A stretch of DNA of 64,000 nt, from contig PBNE01000021.1 of the NCBI GenBank assembly GCA_002722885.1, forward strand, positions 62,001-126,000. The letters are read 5' to 3'. This stretch comes from Rhodospirillaceae bacterium (GTDB lineage Bacteria > Pseudomonadota > Alphaproteobacteria > SP197). Shown here piece after piece: positions 10,256-19,053 of the stretch; the first letter of the stretch is position 1; every line of letters starts with the position of its first letter. Made by a program: the position numbers and the translations under genes. The notes under the pieces are model-generated. The model worked only from the letters and a program-made list of their open reading frames with translations, had not been told where the DNA came from and did not search any database.

Positions 10256-10999
10256 TCAGGGCAGAGCGGTGACGCCCCCGTCAACAATCAACTCCGTGCC
10301 GGTGATGTACGAAGCGGCATCGGAAAGCAAGAACATCGCCGCATCGGCAATGTCACCGGCAGAACCCAGTCGCCCCAACGGCACGCTTCCTGCGACCGCC
10401 TCAGCAAGGCTGGAACTATCACTCCAGCGCTTCTGCATCGGTGTGTGAATGGCGCCCGGCAGGATCGCATTGGAACGGATCCCGTCTCCGGCGAGCTGAA
10501 TGGCCAGCGACTTCGAAAGCGACAGCAGACCGGCCTTGCTCGCACCATAGGCGTCCTGGGCCTTGGCGTCGCCGCGAAGCGCCTGGATCGACGAGATATG
10601 CACCATCGACCCGCCGCCGGCCCGCTTCATCCATGGCACCGCAAACCGGGCCGCCAGCGCCGAACCGGTGAGGTTGATCGCCAGCACCCGGTTCCAGACA
10701 TCAATATCGACATCGATGAGTGAGTCATCACGGTCAAACCACAGAACGCCAGCAGCGTTGACCAGATCGGTCAGCCCGTTGTTCGCAGACGCGAAACCGT
10801 CAACAGCACCATTCAGGAACACCGCATCGGCAACATCACCCTGAGCAACCTCGGCCCCTTCGGGAACCGTTGACGGCTCATGCACATCGACCATCAACAC
10901 TCGCGCACCGCTCTCACACAGACGCCTGGCAATCTCGCCCCCCATGCCACCGGCTGCTCCAGTCACAACGGCCGACCGGCGCTGACCAGCCGCCATCAC
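10256..10999 (-). CDS. Short-chain dehydrogenase/reductase (classical SDR)
   Basis: A 247-residue NAD(P)-dependent oxidoreductase. Rossmann motif [11 protein letters not shown] near residues 14-24; catalytic Ser in VHISSIQAL near 135 and catalytic Tyr/Lys in [11 protein letters not shown] near 150. The C-terminal [13 protein letters not shown] is typical of classical SDRs. Asp after the second beta strand (LMVDVHE) favours NAD over NADP. The start overlaps the stop of prfB by four bases (ATGA) and the MHS transporter follows, so it is probably co-transcribed with both. Substrate unknown. Confidence 0.85.
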   Translation of the reverse strand: MMAAGQRRSAVVTGAAGGMGGEIARRLCESGARVLMVDVHEPSTVPEGAEVAQGDVADAVFLNGAVDGFASANNGLTDLVNAAGVLWFDRDDSLIDVDIDVWNRVLAINLTGSALAARFAVPWMKRAGGGSMVHISSIQALRGDAKAQDAYGASKAGLLSLSKSLAIQLAGDGIRSNAILPGAIHTPMQKRWSDSSSLAEAVAGSVPLGRLGSAGDIADAAMFLLSDAASYITGTELIVDGGVTALP

Positions 11000-12130
11000 G
11001 AAGTCTCTTCGCCGGCGTCGTCTTCGCCGCCGATACGGTGGACGAGCGCGGCGCTGATAAAGTCATCCAGATCACCATCAAGCACCGCATCGGTGTTGCT
11101 GGTCTCAACCTCGGTCCGCAGGTCCTTCACCATGCGGTAGGGCTGCAGCACGTAGGACCGAATCTGATGGCCCCAGCCGATATCGCTCTTTTCGGCATTC
11201 TCGGCCGCGGCCTGCTCCTCGCGTTTGCGTAGTTCGAGTTCATAGATACGCGACTTAAGCATGGTCATCGCTTCTGCCCGGTTGCGATGCTGCGAACGGC
11301 TGTTCTGACACTGCACGACAATGCCGGTCGGCATGTGTGTCATGCGGATGGCGCTGTCGGTCTTATTGACGTGCTGGCCACCGGCACCCGAGGCCCGGAA
11401 GGTATCAACACGAACATCCTTGTCCTCGACCTCGACATCGATGCTGTCATCGACAACCGGCGAGACGCCCACGCTGGCGAAACTGGTGTGCCTACGCGCC
11501 TGCGAGTCATAGGGCGAAATGCGCACCAGCCTGTGAACGCCGCTCTCGGTCTTGGACCAGCCATAGGCGTTGAGTCCGCTGATCTTGATCGTTGCCGATT
11601 TGATCCCTGCCTCTTCACCAGGGCTGTGCTCAAGCTCTTCGATCTTGAAGTCGCGGCTGTCGGCCCAGCGCGAGTACATGCGCAGCAGCATCTGGGCCCA
11701 ATCCTGGCTTTCGGTGCCGCCGGCGCCAGCGTGGACTTCGAGATAACAATCGTTCGCGTCGGCATCGCCCGAGAGCAGGCTTTCGACGCGCAATTTCTCG
11801 ACGCGTTGGGCAAGGCGCTCAAGTGTCTTGATCACGTCTTCGACCAACTCCTCCTCGCCCTCGCCCTCGAGCTCGGCGAGTTCGGCCAGTTCAATACTGT
11901 CGGAAAGTTCTGTCTCAAGATCACGGACACCGCCGATGGACGACATCAGCCGGGTACGTTCGCGCATCAGTGCCTGGGCTTTCTCCGGATCGTTCCAGAG
12001 TTCAGGGTCCTGCGCAAGATGCTCAACCTCATCGAGCCTTATGACGGAGTTATCCCAGTCAAAGATGCCTCCGGACCAGGAGGAGGTCGGATTCGATCGT
12101 GTCCTTGAAGGCAGCAATTTCAGAACGCAT
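10996..12130 (-). CDS. prfB: Peptide chain release factor 2, expressed by programmed +1 frameshift
   Basis: Terminates translation at UGA and UAA. Translation begins at ATG 12130, preceded by AGGAG, reads 23 codons (MRSEIAAFK...VRRHL), meets an in-frame TGA at 12059-12061, and continues in the +1 frame as [15 protein letters not shown] to the stop at 10996 (377 residues). The GGQ hydrolysis motif is in [15 protein letters not shown]. The stop-recognition tripeptide is SPY in [12 protein letters not shown], where E. coli has SPF. The long open frame alone suggests a false start near 12117; the frameshift resolves this. Downstream, an SDR start overlaps the stop; PBP1A lies upstream on the same strand. 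Confidence 0.96.
12058..12072 (-). promoter_or_regulatory. RF2 autoregulatory frameshift element
   Basis: Read on the minus strand: GGAGG (12068-12072), CAT, then the slippery CTT TGA C (12064-12058). This is the classical layout: a Shine-Dalgarno-like stimulator three bases before CTT, and a UGA in the context UGAC, which is inefficiently terminated. When RF2 is scarce the ribosome slips from CTT to TTT and makes full-length RF2. The element is directly visible; the regulatory logic is established from E. coli. Confidence 0.95.
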
Positions 12131-12216
12131 GTCAGACTCCTGTGAACGCGGTGCAGAAACTGGCGTTACACCGCGCCAACGTCAACCGCCAGAAAAGTGA
12201 TCGGAAGAATTTCGGG

Positions 12217-14703
12217 TCAGTAGACGCCTGAGATCGAGGCATCGGAACCGTCGATCACTTCATCGGTCGTGATCACAAGACTGTCCGCCCGCTCCTCGGG
12301 CTCAGAACCGGGAATGAAAGCTTCGGTGATGATGCGCTCGGTGGCCGTGCCCGGCAGAAGTCCCCGGTCGCCATCGATCCTGACAAGGCGGACACCGGGC
12401 GGAATGCGGAACGGCACTACAGGCTCGTGTTCGAGTGCTTCGGTGATAAACGCCTTCCATACGGGAATGGCGACTGACGATCCGGTTTCGCGTTTTCCCA
12501 GAGTCTCGGGCTGGTCGAACCCGACATAAACACCCACCGCTAGGTCGGGCGAAAAACCCACGAACCACGCATCACGGTTTTCGTTGGTCGTCCCGGTCTT
12601 GCCCGCAAGGGGACGAGCCAGCTCACGGAGGCGCACACCGGTGCCACGCTGCACCACGCCTTCCATGATGTGCACCATCTGATAGGCGGTGCCTGGATCG
12701 ACGATCTGTTCCCGCAAATCCGGCAACTGTGGCACTTCAAGTACTGCGTCCCAGTCCTCAACCGCACAGCCTTCGCAAAGCCGATCATCGCGCTGCCAGA
12801 TGGTGTAACCGTCACGATCCTGGATTCGCTCGATCAACGCCGGCTCGACGGACTTGCCGCCGTTCACGATCATGGCGTAGGCCGTGGTCATATCGATCAG
12901 CGTGGTTTCGGCCGCCCCCAGAGCCATCGGCAGATAGAACGGCAGGTCAGGTTCAATCACTCCGAAGTCGGCGGCATAGTCGGCCACGACCTGGGGGCCG
13001 ACGATGATGGCCAGACGCACGGTCATCAGGTTGCGTGATTTTTCGATCCCCATGCGCAACGGCGTGGGTCCATAAAATTCTTCGCTGTAGTTCGCAGGCT
13101 TCCAGATGTCCTGCCCTTCACCTGGATCGTAAACGAACGGTGCATCCTCAATCAGCGTGGCGGGCGTCAAGCCGTGGTCGAGAGCGGCCATATAAACGAA
13201 CGGCTTGAAAGCGGAGCCGGGCTGACGTAAGGCCTGCGTCGCCCGGTTGAACTCGCTTTCGTCAAAGCTGAAGCCGCCCTCCAGGGCAAGGACGCGGCCG
13301 GTATGCGGATCCATCGCAACAATGCCACCCGAGACTTCGGGGAACTGGCGCAGCGCATAGATGGGTGAGTCTTCAGGCACATCGCGATCCTCAATCTGGT
13401 GTACCGGCTCGACCAGAATCACATCGCCCACATTGAGGACGTCGGACGGGCGGCGGATTGAGGGGCCAAGCTCTTGCTCTTCCAGTTGGACCCGCGCCCA
13501 GGTCATGTCTTCGAGCATCAGCAATCCGTTGTCACCGTCGGAGAACCCCAGGACGACAGCTTCGTCGTTCATGCCCAGCACCACTGCCAGGCGCCACGGC
13601 GCCAGATCGCCCGGGATGACGACATCGCCCAGCTTTTCGGTCCAGTCGGCCTCAAGCGTGATCGCGCCCACCGGGCCACGCCAGCCACGGCGTCGGTCAT
13701 AGGCGCTCAAGCCGTCACGCAACGCACTCCGTGCTGCGGTCTGTAGCGCAGGATCAATGGTGGAACGGACATAGAGTCCACCCTCATAGAGCGCATCGTC
13801 GCCATAGCGCTCAGCGAGGTCGCGACGAATTTCCTCGGTGGCATAGGCCGAAAGAAGCGGCGCGCGAGAGCCCGAGAGATCGACACTCAGCGGATCGTTC
13901 TGCGCCAGCTCGGCCTCTTCAAAGCTGACAAAACCTTCGGCCACCATTCGTTCGATGACCCAGTCCCGTCGCTCGATGGCCGCTTCGGTCCGGTGGACCG
14001 GATGGTAGTTGTTCGGTGCCTTGGGCAGGGCCGCAAGGTAGGCGGCTTCCGCAAGCGTGAGCTGATCGAGCGGCTTGTTGAAATAGCTCAGCGCCGCAGA
14101 CGCCACGCCATAGGAACCAAAGCCGAGGTAGATCTCGTTGAGATAGAGCTCGAGAATTCTGTCCTTGTTGAGCGCGTCCTCGATCCGGAAGGCCAGGATC
14201 GCTTCCTTGATCTTGCGTTCGTAGGAGACCTCATTGGTCAGCAGAAAATTCTTGGCGACCTGCTGTGTGATCGTCGAGGCGCCCTGGAGCCTGCGGCCTT
14301 CACCCACAGCCTTGAGATTCAGAATCGCGGCACGAAGAATGCCGATGGGGTCGATCCCGCGGTGTTCGTAAAAGTTCTGGTCCTCCGCCGCGATGAAGGC
14401 TTCCTTGACGATGTCGGGGATCGCTTCGACAGGAACAAAGACGCGGTTCTCGATCGCAAACTCGGCCATCAGGCTACCGTCGCCGGCGTAGACCCGTGTC
14501 GACACCGCCGGTTCGTAATCAACCAGCATCCGGTGATCCGGCAGATCTTTTCCGTAGTGATAGAACGCAAACGCAATCACCGCGCCGACGGCAATCACAC
14601 TGAGGAATCCCAGCGCGATCAGCGCCATGAAGATGCGCAGCGCCCAGCGTCGCTTTTTCTTACGCGGTTTCACGTCGTCCTGGTTTTTCTCGGCGTTTGC
14701 CAA
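12217..14703 (-). CDS. mrcA: Penicillin-binding protein 1A (bifunctional transglycosylase/transpeptidase)
   Basis: Polymerises and cross-links peptidoglycan. 828 residues: a basic cytoplasmic tail (KPRKKKRRWALR), one transmembrane helix (about 23-50), GT51 glycosyltransferase motifs EDQNFYEHRGIDP and GASTITQQVAKN (near 108-150), then KDRILELYLNEIYLG. An OB-like insert and the transpeptidase domain follow: SxxK in PGSAFKPFVY (near 495), SRN in EKSRNLM (near 550) and KTGTT (near 692). It lies between an AmiC-like amidase upstream and prfB downstream, an order common in Alphaproteobacteria. Confidence 0.95.
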   Translation of the reverse strand: MANAEKNQDDVKPRKKKRRWALRIFMALIALGFLSVIAVGAVIAFAFYHYGKDLPDHRMLVDYEPAVSTRVYAGDGSLMAEFAIENRVFVPVEAIPDIVKEAFIAAEDQNFYEHRGIDPIGILRAAILNLKAVGEGRRLQGASTITQQVAKNFLLTNEVSYERKIKEAILAFRIEDALNKDRILELYLNEIYLGFGSYGVASAALSYFNKPLDQLTLAEAAYLAALPKAPNNYHPVHRTEAAIERRDWVIERMVAEGFVSFEEAELAQNDPLSVDLSGSRAPLLSAYATEEIRRDLAERYGDDALYEGGLYVRSTIDPALQTAARSALRDGLSAYDRRRGWRGPVGAITLEADWTEKLGDVVIPGDLAPWRLAVVLGMNDEAVVLGFSDGDNGLLMLEDMTWARVQLEEQELGPSIRRPSDVLNVGDVILVEPVHQIEDRDVPEDSPIYALRQFPEVSGGIVAMDPHTGRVLALEGGFSFDESEFNRATQALRQPGSAFKPFVYMAALDHGLTPATLIEDAPFVYDPGEGQDIWKPANYSEEFYGPTPLRMGIEKSRNLMTVRLAIIVGPQVVADYAADFGVIEPDLPFYLPMALGAAETTLIDMTTAYAMIVNGGKSVEPALIERIQDRDGYTIWQRDDRLCEGCAVEDWDAVLEVPQLPDLREQIVDPGTAYQMVHIMEGVVQRGTGVRLRELARPLAGKTGTTNENRDAWFVGFSPDLAVGVYVGFDQPETLGKRETGSSVAIPVWKAFITEALEHEPVVPFRIPPGVRLVRIDGDRGLLPGTATERIITEAFIPGSEPEERADSLVITTDEVIDGSDASISGVY

Positions 14704-14809
14704 GGGCCGTTTCCTTCAACGTCGCGGGCGGTCAGACCGCTGCCTCAAGCATGTCGTTAGGCGAGCAATATGGCACAGTCGTGACGTCCGATGAGAGCCC
14801 TGATTGTGT

Positions 14810-16081
14810 TCAGGGCGCCCGGTCGGAAAAGTAGATGTCCACCGCATCGACAACGGCACCCATGAAGCGCTCCCGAAAGGCGGGATCGAGCATGTTGCGT
14901 TCCTCTTCGGCGTTGGAGAGGAACCCCATCTCCAGCAGCACCGACGGAACATCCGGAGCCTTGAGAACGCGGAAGCCCGCGAAACGATGAGCGTTGCCAC
15001 GCAAACGCACCGCCTCGTTCAGCGTCGAGGTCAGGACCGTGGCAAACTGCGATGAGGAATTGGTCGTTTCGCGTTGCGCCAGGTCGATCAGAATGTTGGT
15101 GGTAACGGGAGCGTAGGCGACGTTGATGAAGTCCACCCCGGCAATTATGTCGACCTTGTTTTCCTTGTCGGCCAAAGCTGCCGCCTCGGAATCCGAAGCC
15201 GTTTCCGAAAGCGTGTAGACCCCAGCACCACGAACACTGGAATCATCCAGGGCATCGGCATGGATCGAAATGAAAAGGTCGGCTTCAGCAGCCCTCGCCA
15301 GGGCAACCCGATCGCTTAGACGGAGGAACTCGTCGGAATCGCGGGTCAGCACCACGTGATAATCCCCGGTCGCCTCCAGAAGACGCTTCAGGTCGCGTGC
15401 TGCGGTCAGCGTCAGATCTTTTTCGAAGGTTCCGCTGGTACCGATCGCACCGGGGTCAACCCCGCCATGCCCCGGATCGATCACAACGATGCGCTTGCGT
15501 GGTGCAGGCTTTTCGCCGGGAAGCGGCGGCCTTTCCCAGCCCAGTGACGCCAGCAGCGCTTCGGGCTCGATGAGTGCCTCTTCAACATCGGGTGCCACAC
15601 GTCCGGGCTCGAGATCGAGCACGAAGCGGTAACCGAAGTCGGCCGACGGCTCCAGAAGAAAGGCTGCACGGACCTGTGCCGACGTGCCTACGTCCAGCAC
15701 AATGCGCGCCTCACCCTCAAACTCGCCGTAGCGGAACCCTTCGATCATTCCGGTCTCGAGGCGATGGTTGTCGGACGGCAGGTTCCACTGCACCCGGCTC
15801 ATGTCGACCACGACTCGATCCGGGTTGTGGAGAGTGAATACCTCGAAGGTCACGGCATCAGTCAGATCCAGTACAAACCGTGTGGACTCACCGTTCTCGC
15901 CAGCCCGCACGCCAACGACCTCAGGCGTTCCGGCCGCGACAGGGACCGCCGTCACGGCAACCGCAGCCATGACAAGCGCTAGGGTCAACGCGACAAATCG
16001 CACGCTGCGGGCGCAACAGAAGGTTGTCGCGCGGACGATCCGCGTACTAAGATAGCTCTGCCGTTGAGTCGTTGCCTTCAC
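14810..16081 (-). CDS. N-acetylmuramoyl-L-alanine amidase with AMIN domain (AmiC-like)
   Basis: A zinc amidase cleaving the amide bond between MurNAc and the stem peptide, typically at division septa. 423 residues from a GTG start. The signal peptide is the hydrophobic stretch FVALTLALVMAAVAV near residues 29-43, so a GTG about 26 codons downstream is an alternative start. The AMIN (peptidoglycan/septum targeting) domain covers about 50-160 and Amidase_3 about 195-415. Zinc ligands: His in VIDPGHGGVDPGA, Glu in GTFEKDLTL, His in FISIHADA; catalytic Glu in SVLLEMGFLSN. It is divergent from rne and upstream of PBP1A. Confidence 0.92.
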   Translation of the reverse strand: MKATTQRQSYLSTRIVRATTFCCARSVRFVALTLALVMAAVAVTAVPVAAGTPEVVGVRAGENGESTRFVLDLTDAVTFEVFTLHNPDRVVVDMSRVQWNLPSDNHRLETGMIEGFRYGEFEGEARIVLDVGTSAQVRAAFLLEPSADFGYRFVLDLEPGRVAPDVEEALIEPEALLASLGWERPPLPGEKPAPRKRIVVIDPGHGGVDPGAIGTSGTFEKDLTLTAARDLKRLLEATGDYHVVLTRDSDEFLRLSDRVALARAAEADLFISIHADALDDSSVRGAGVYTLSETASDSEAAALADKENKVDIIAGVDFINVAYAPVTTNILIDLAQRETTNSSSQFATVLTSTLNEAVRLRGNAHRFAGFRVLKAPDVPSVLLEMGFLSNAEEERNMLDPAFRERFMGAVVDAVDIYFSDRAP

Positions 16082-16384
16082 AGTTGGCGCTACGCCCTTG
16101 AAAGTAATGGTTTTCGTGCGTCATGAGTGAATCACGATTGGCGCCGTTCGGCAAGTCGCGGCTCAAAGCCGCAATGGAAAGGATTACCGTGGCCCTCCGA
16201 ACCTCCTTCTTCAGCGACACGCTCGACGCCCGCGCCGCCCTACGGCGCGGTCCGGTCGACGTCGCCCGTTGTGCCCATCCGGCGCAGCGCTGGAGCGGTT
16301 CACGACCACGCTCAACCACGACGGCGACGGCACGGTGCCAAGGCACCGGAGGCACGCGCGCCGTTCGCGACAAATGGATCCATC
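16082..16384 (+). promoter_or_regulatory. Long structured rne leader / divergent promoter region
   Basis: A 303-bp gap between the divergent amidase and rne. I see three potential hairpins: GCGGCT/AGCCGC at 16158-16163 and 16167-16172; CGCGCCG/CGGCGCG at 16231-16237 and 16243-16249; and GGTG/CACC at 16334-16337 and 16344-16347. An open frame continues upstream of the rne ATG but has no family similarity that I recognise. Long structured leaders mediate RNase E self-cleavage and autoregulation in Enterobacteria; that function here is inferred. Confidence 0.5.
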
Positions 16385-19003
16385 ATGACCAAACGTATGT
16401 TGATCGACGCGGGCCACCGGGAAGAGACCCGTGTGGCCGTTTCGGACGGACGTGACCTTCAGGAATTCGACGTCGAGTCTGCGGTCAAATCGCAGCTCAA
16501 AGGAAACATCTACCTCGCCAAGGTAACTCGTGTGGAGCCGTCCCTTCAGGCGGCCTTCATTGAATATGGCGGCAATCGCCATGGCTTTCTGGCCTTCAGC
16601 GAGATTCACCCGGACTACTTTCAGATTCCGGTCTCTGACCGCGAGGAACTCGCAGCCGAACAGGCACGACTTGTCGAAGAAGCCAAACGCGAAAGCGAGG
16701 ACGACGACGACGACGAGGCACAGAGCGACGACCTCGACGACGACGGCAATGACGAGATTGATGACAACGATGACGTCGCCGCCAATGATGATGCGGATGA
16801 TGACGAAGACTCCGATGGCGAAAGCGGAGCAGACGAGGAAGCCACCCCGGATGCCGTTGACGATTCGGATGAAACGACCGCCGAGGACGAAGCAGGCGAA
16901 GAGAAATCCGCCGACAACGCCGATCAAAATGATGACGGCGAAGACGACACGGCTTCCGCCAGCACCGAAGCCGCCGAGCGGCCCAAGTCCCGTTCGTGTC
17001 GCCGTCGTTCGCGCCGTCGCAGCAACGGGAACGAGGAAGGTGACGAACGCGCCGAATCCACGATGCATGCCGCCATCCTCAAGCGCGGCTACCGCATCCA
17101 GGAAGTAATCAAGCGCCGACAGATTCTGCTGATCCAGGTCGTCAAGGAAGAACGCGGCAACAAGGGTGCAGCGCTCACCACCTATCTCTCAATCGCCGGT
17201 CGCTATTGCGTGCTGATGCCCAACACGCCGCGGGGCGGCGGCATCTCGCGCAAGATCGCCGACGCCAAGCAGCGCCGACGCCTGAAAGAGGTCGCTTCGA
17301 GTTTGGAGGTTCCGGAGGGGATGGGTCTGATCATCCGGACCGCCGGACAGGGACGGACGAAAGTCGAGATCAAGCGCGATTTCAACAGCCTGTTGAAGCA
17401 GTGGGAGGAGATCCGGTCCGACACTCTGCAAGCCACGGCACCATCGCTGATCTACGAAGAAGCAAACATCATCAAGCGGGCGATCCGGGACCTCTACGCA
17501 AAGGACATCGACGAGGTTCTGGTCGAAGGCGACGAGGGCTATAAGATGGCCAAGTCCTACATGAAGCTTCTGATGCCGAGCCATGCTGCCCGCGTGAAGC
17601 CATACAAAGAGAACACCTCGCTGTTTCATCGCTACGAGGTCGAACGCCAGCTCGACGCGATGCACAGCCCTGTGGTGCAGCTCAAGTCTGGCGGCTACAT
17701 CGTGATCAACGCCACCGAGGCGCTGGTCGCGATCGATGTGAACTCGGGCCGTTCGACCAAGGAACGCAACATCGAGGAAACGGCGGTCAAAACGAACGTC
17801 GAGGCCGCGATCGAGATCGCCCGACAGCTGCGGCTGCGCGACCTTGCAGGGCTCGTTGTCATCGACTTCATCGACATGGACGAGCACCGCAATGAGCGCA
17901 CCGTGGAACGCAAGTTCAAGGAAGCGGTGAAGGTTGATCGCGCGCGCATTCAGATCGGACGCATCAGCGGCTTCGGCCTGATGGAGCTGTCGCGCCAGCG
18001 GCTGCGCCCCAGCCTGCAGGAAGCCCTTTCCCAGCCCTGTGTCCATTGCGGTGGTTCCGGCTACATGCGCTCGACGGAATCGACCGTTCTCCATGTCCTT
18101 CGCGGCATTGAGGATGAGGCCCTGAAGGGCCGTGCCGCCGCGATCCGTGTTCTGGTCCCGACCAAAGTGGCGCTCTATGTCCTGAACGAAAAGCGCCAGG
18201 CTCTGCTCGATATTGAAGAACGCCAAGGGCTCTCGGTGATCGTGGAACGGGATGACAAACTGATCGCGCCGGAGTTCCGGATCGAGATCATCACACCGTC
18301 CGGAAATGAGCCGGTCACCGAAGAGAAACCTGCTGAACCCGGCACCGCGCGCGACGACGACAACCGCCAGTCGGATGGGGAAGAAGGCGAAGGCCGCCGT
18401 CGCAAGCGGCGGCGGCGACGGCGCAAGAACCGCAGCGACGAGAGCGAAACCGATACGACGGAGTCGCGTGACGACGATGGAGATGGCGACAGCAATGCAT
18501 CGTCGGGCGATGACGAAGACGGTGACGGCGAGCGCAAGCGACGCCGGCGCGGCAAGCGCGGCGGACGGCGACGCCGGGGTCGTGAGGAGTCGGAGAAGGA
18601 ACAGACCGAATCGAACGACGACGCCCCTCAGATGGACAGTGCTGGTGACGACTCCGCGGCCGACAAGGCCCCTCACGACGACGATGCCGAGGAGACTCCC
18701 AAACCGCGCCGCCGCCGCAGCCGATCCAAGGCCAAGGTCGAGATCGAGGATGACGCAGGCGAAGAGACCGAAACCGGCACCGATGAGTCGTCAGCGGAGT
18801 CCATTCCGGCGGAAGCATCGGAACCGTCAGGCGATGCACCTGAAACCAGGCGGACGCCCGAACCAGAACCGGTTGCCGAAGGCGTCACAACCAAGGTGAT
18901 TGCGCCTCCATCCGATACCGCAGACGAGCCCGAGCAGACTACGGCCAAGCCCAAAGGTCCGCCCAAAAGGGGCTGGTGGCAGAAAATCTCCGGGTCCGAC
19001 TGA
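16385..19003 (+). CDS. rne: Ribonuclease E with charged insertion in the S1 domain
   Basis: The main endoribonuclease of mRNA decay and rRNA/tRNA processing; it organises the degradosome. 872 residues. The start is set by the conserved MTKRMLIDAGHREETRVAV. The S1 domain begins near residue 38 (GNIYLAKVTRVEPSLQAAF) and is split by an insertion at about 83-236: acidic to about 198 (runs of Asp/Glu), then an Arg-rich patch (RSCRRRSRRRS, 203-213). It resumes at YRIQEVIKRRQ. The catalytic motif VAIDVNSGRST is near 448-458, and the Zn-link is CVHCGG near 552 (CPRC in E. coli). From about 640 the tail is a low-complexity Arg/Glu/Asp scaffold ending in RGWWQKISG. Confidence 0.96.
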   Translation: MTKRMLIDAGHREETRVAVSDGRDLQEFDVESAVKSQLKGNIYLAKVTRVEPSLQAAFIEYGGNRHGFLAFSEIHPDYFQIPVSDREELAAEQARLVEEAKRESEDDDDDEAQSDDLDDDGNDEIDDNDDVAANDDADDDEDSDGESGADEEATPDAVDDSDETTAEDEAGEEKSADNADQNDDGEDDTASASTEAAERPKSRSCRRRSRRRSNGNEEGDERAESTMHAAILKRGYRIQEVIKRRQILLIQVVKEERGNKGAALTTYLSIAGRYCVLMPNTPRGGGISRKIADAKQRRRLKEVASSLEVPEGMGLIIRTAGQGRTKVEIKRDFNSLLKQWEEIRSDTLQATAPSLIYEEANIIKRAIRDLYAKDIDEVLVEGDEGYKMAKSYMKLLMPSHAARVKPYKENTSLFHRYEVERQLDAMHSPVVQLKSGGYIVINATEALVAIDVNSGRSTKERNIEETAVKTNVEAAIEIARQLRLRDLAGLVVIDFIDMDEHRNERTVERKFKEAVKVDRARIQIGRISGFGLMELSRQRLRPSLQEALSQPCVHCGGSGYMRSTESTVLHVLRGIEDEALKGRAAAIRVLVPTKVALYVLNEKRQALLDIEERQGLSVIVERDDKLIAPEFRIEIITPSGNEPVTEEKPAEPGTARDDDNRQSDGEEGEGRRRKRRRRRRKNRSDESETDTTESRDDDGDGDSNASSGDDEDGDGERKRRRRGKRGGRRRRGREESEKEQTESNDDAPQMDSAGDDSAADKAPHDDDAEETPKPRRRRSRSKAKVEIEDDAGEETETGTDESSAESIPAEASEPSGDAPETRRTPEPEPVAEGVTTKVIAPPSDTADEPEQTTAKPKGPPKRGWWQKISGSD

Positions 19004-19018
19004 CCGCTGAACACTGAC

Positions 19019-19049
19019 CCGCCCGAATCCTGAACCAGGATTCGGGCGG
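19019..19049. terminator. Perfect 14-bp hairpin between convergent rne and aminotransferase
   Basis: CCGCCCGAATCCTG (19019-19032), AAC, CAGGATTCGGGCGG (19036-19049): a perfect 14-bp stem with a 3-nt loop, 15 bp after the rne stop and 4 bp before the convergent aminotransferase stop. It can serve both strands. Neither side has a T-tract, so it may act with Rho or as a 3'-end stabiliser. Confidence 0.75.
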
Positions 19050-19053
19050 TGTC

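Noticed and set aside
16127-16384. In-frame N-terminal extension of RNase E
   Set aside because: The conserved RNase E start is MTKRMLIDAG at 16385; the upstream residues are Arg/Pro-rich and unlike the family.
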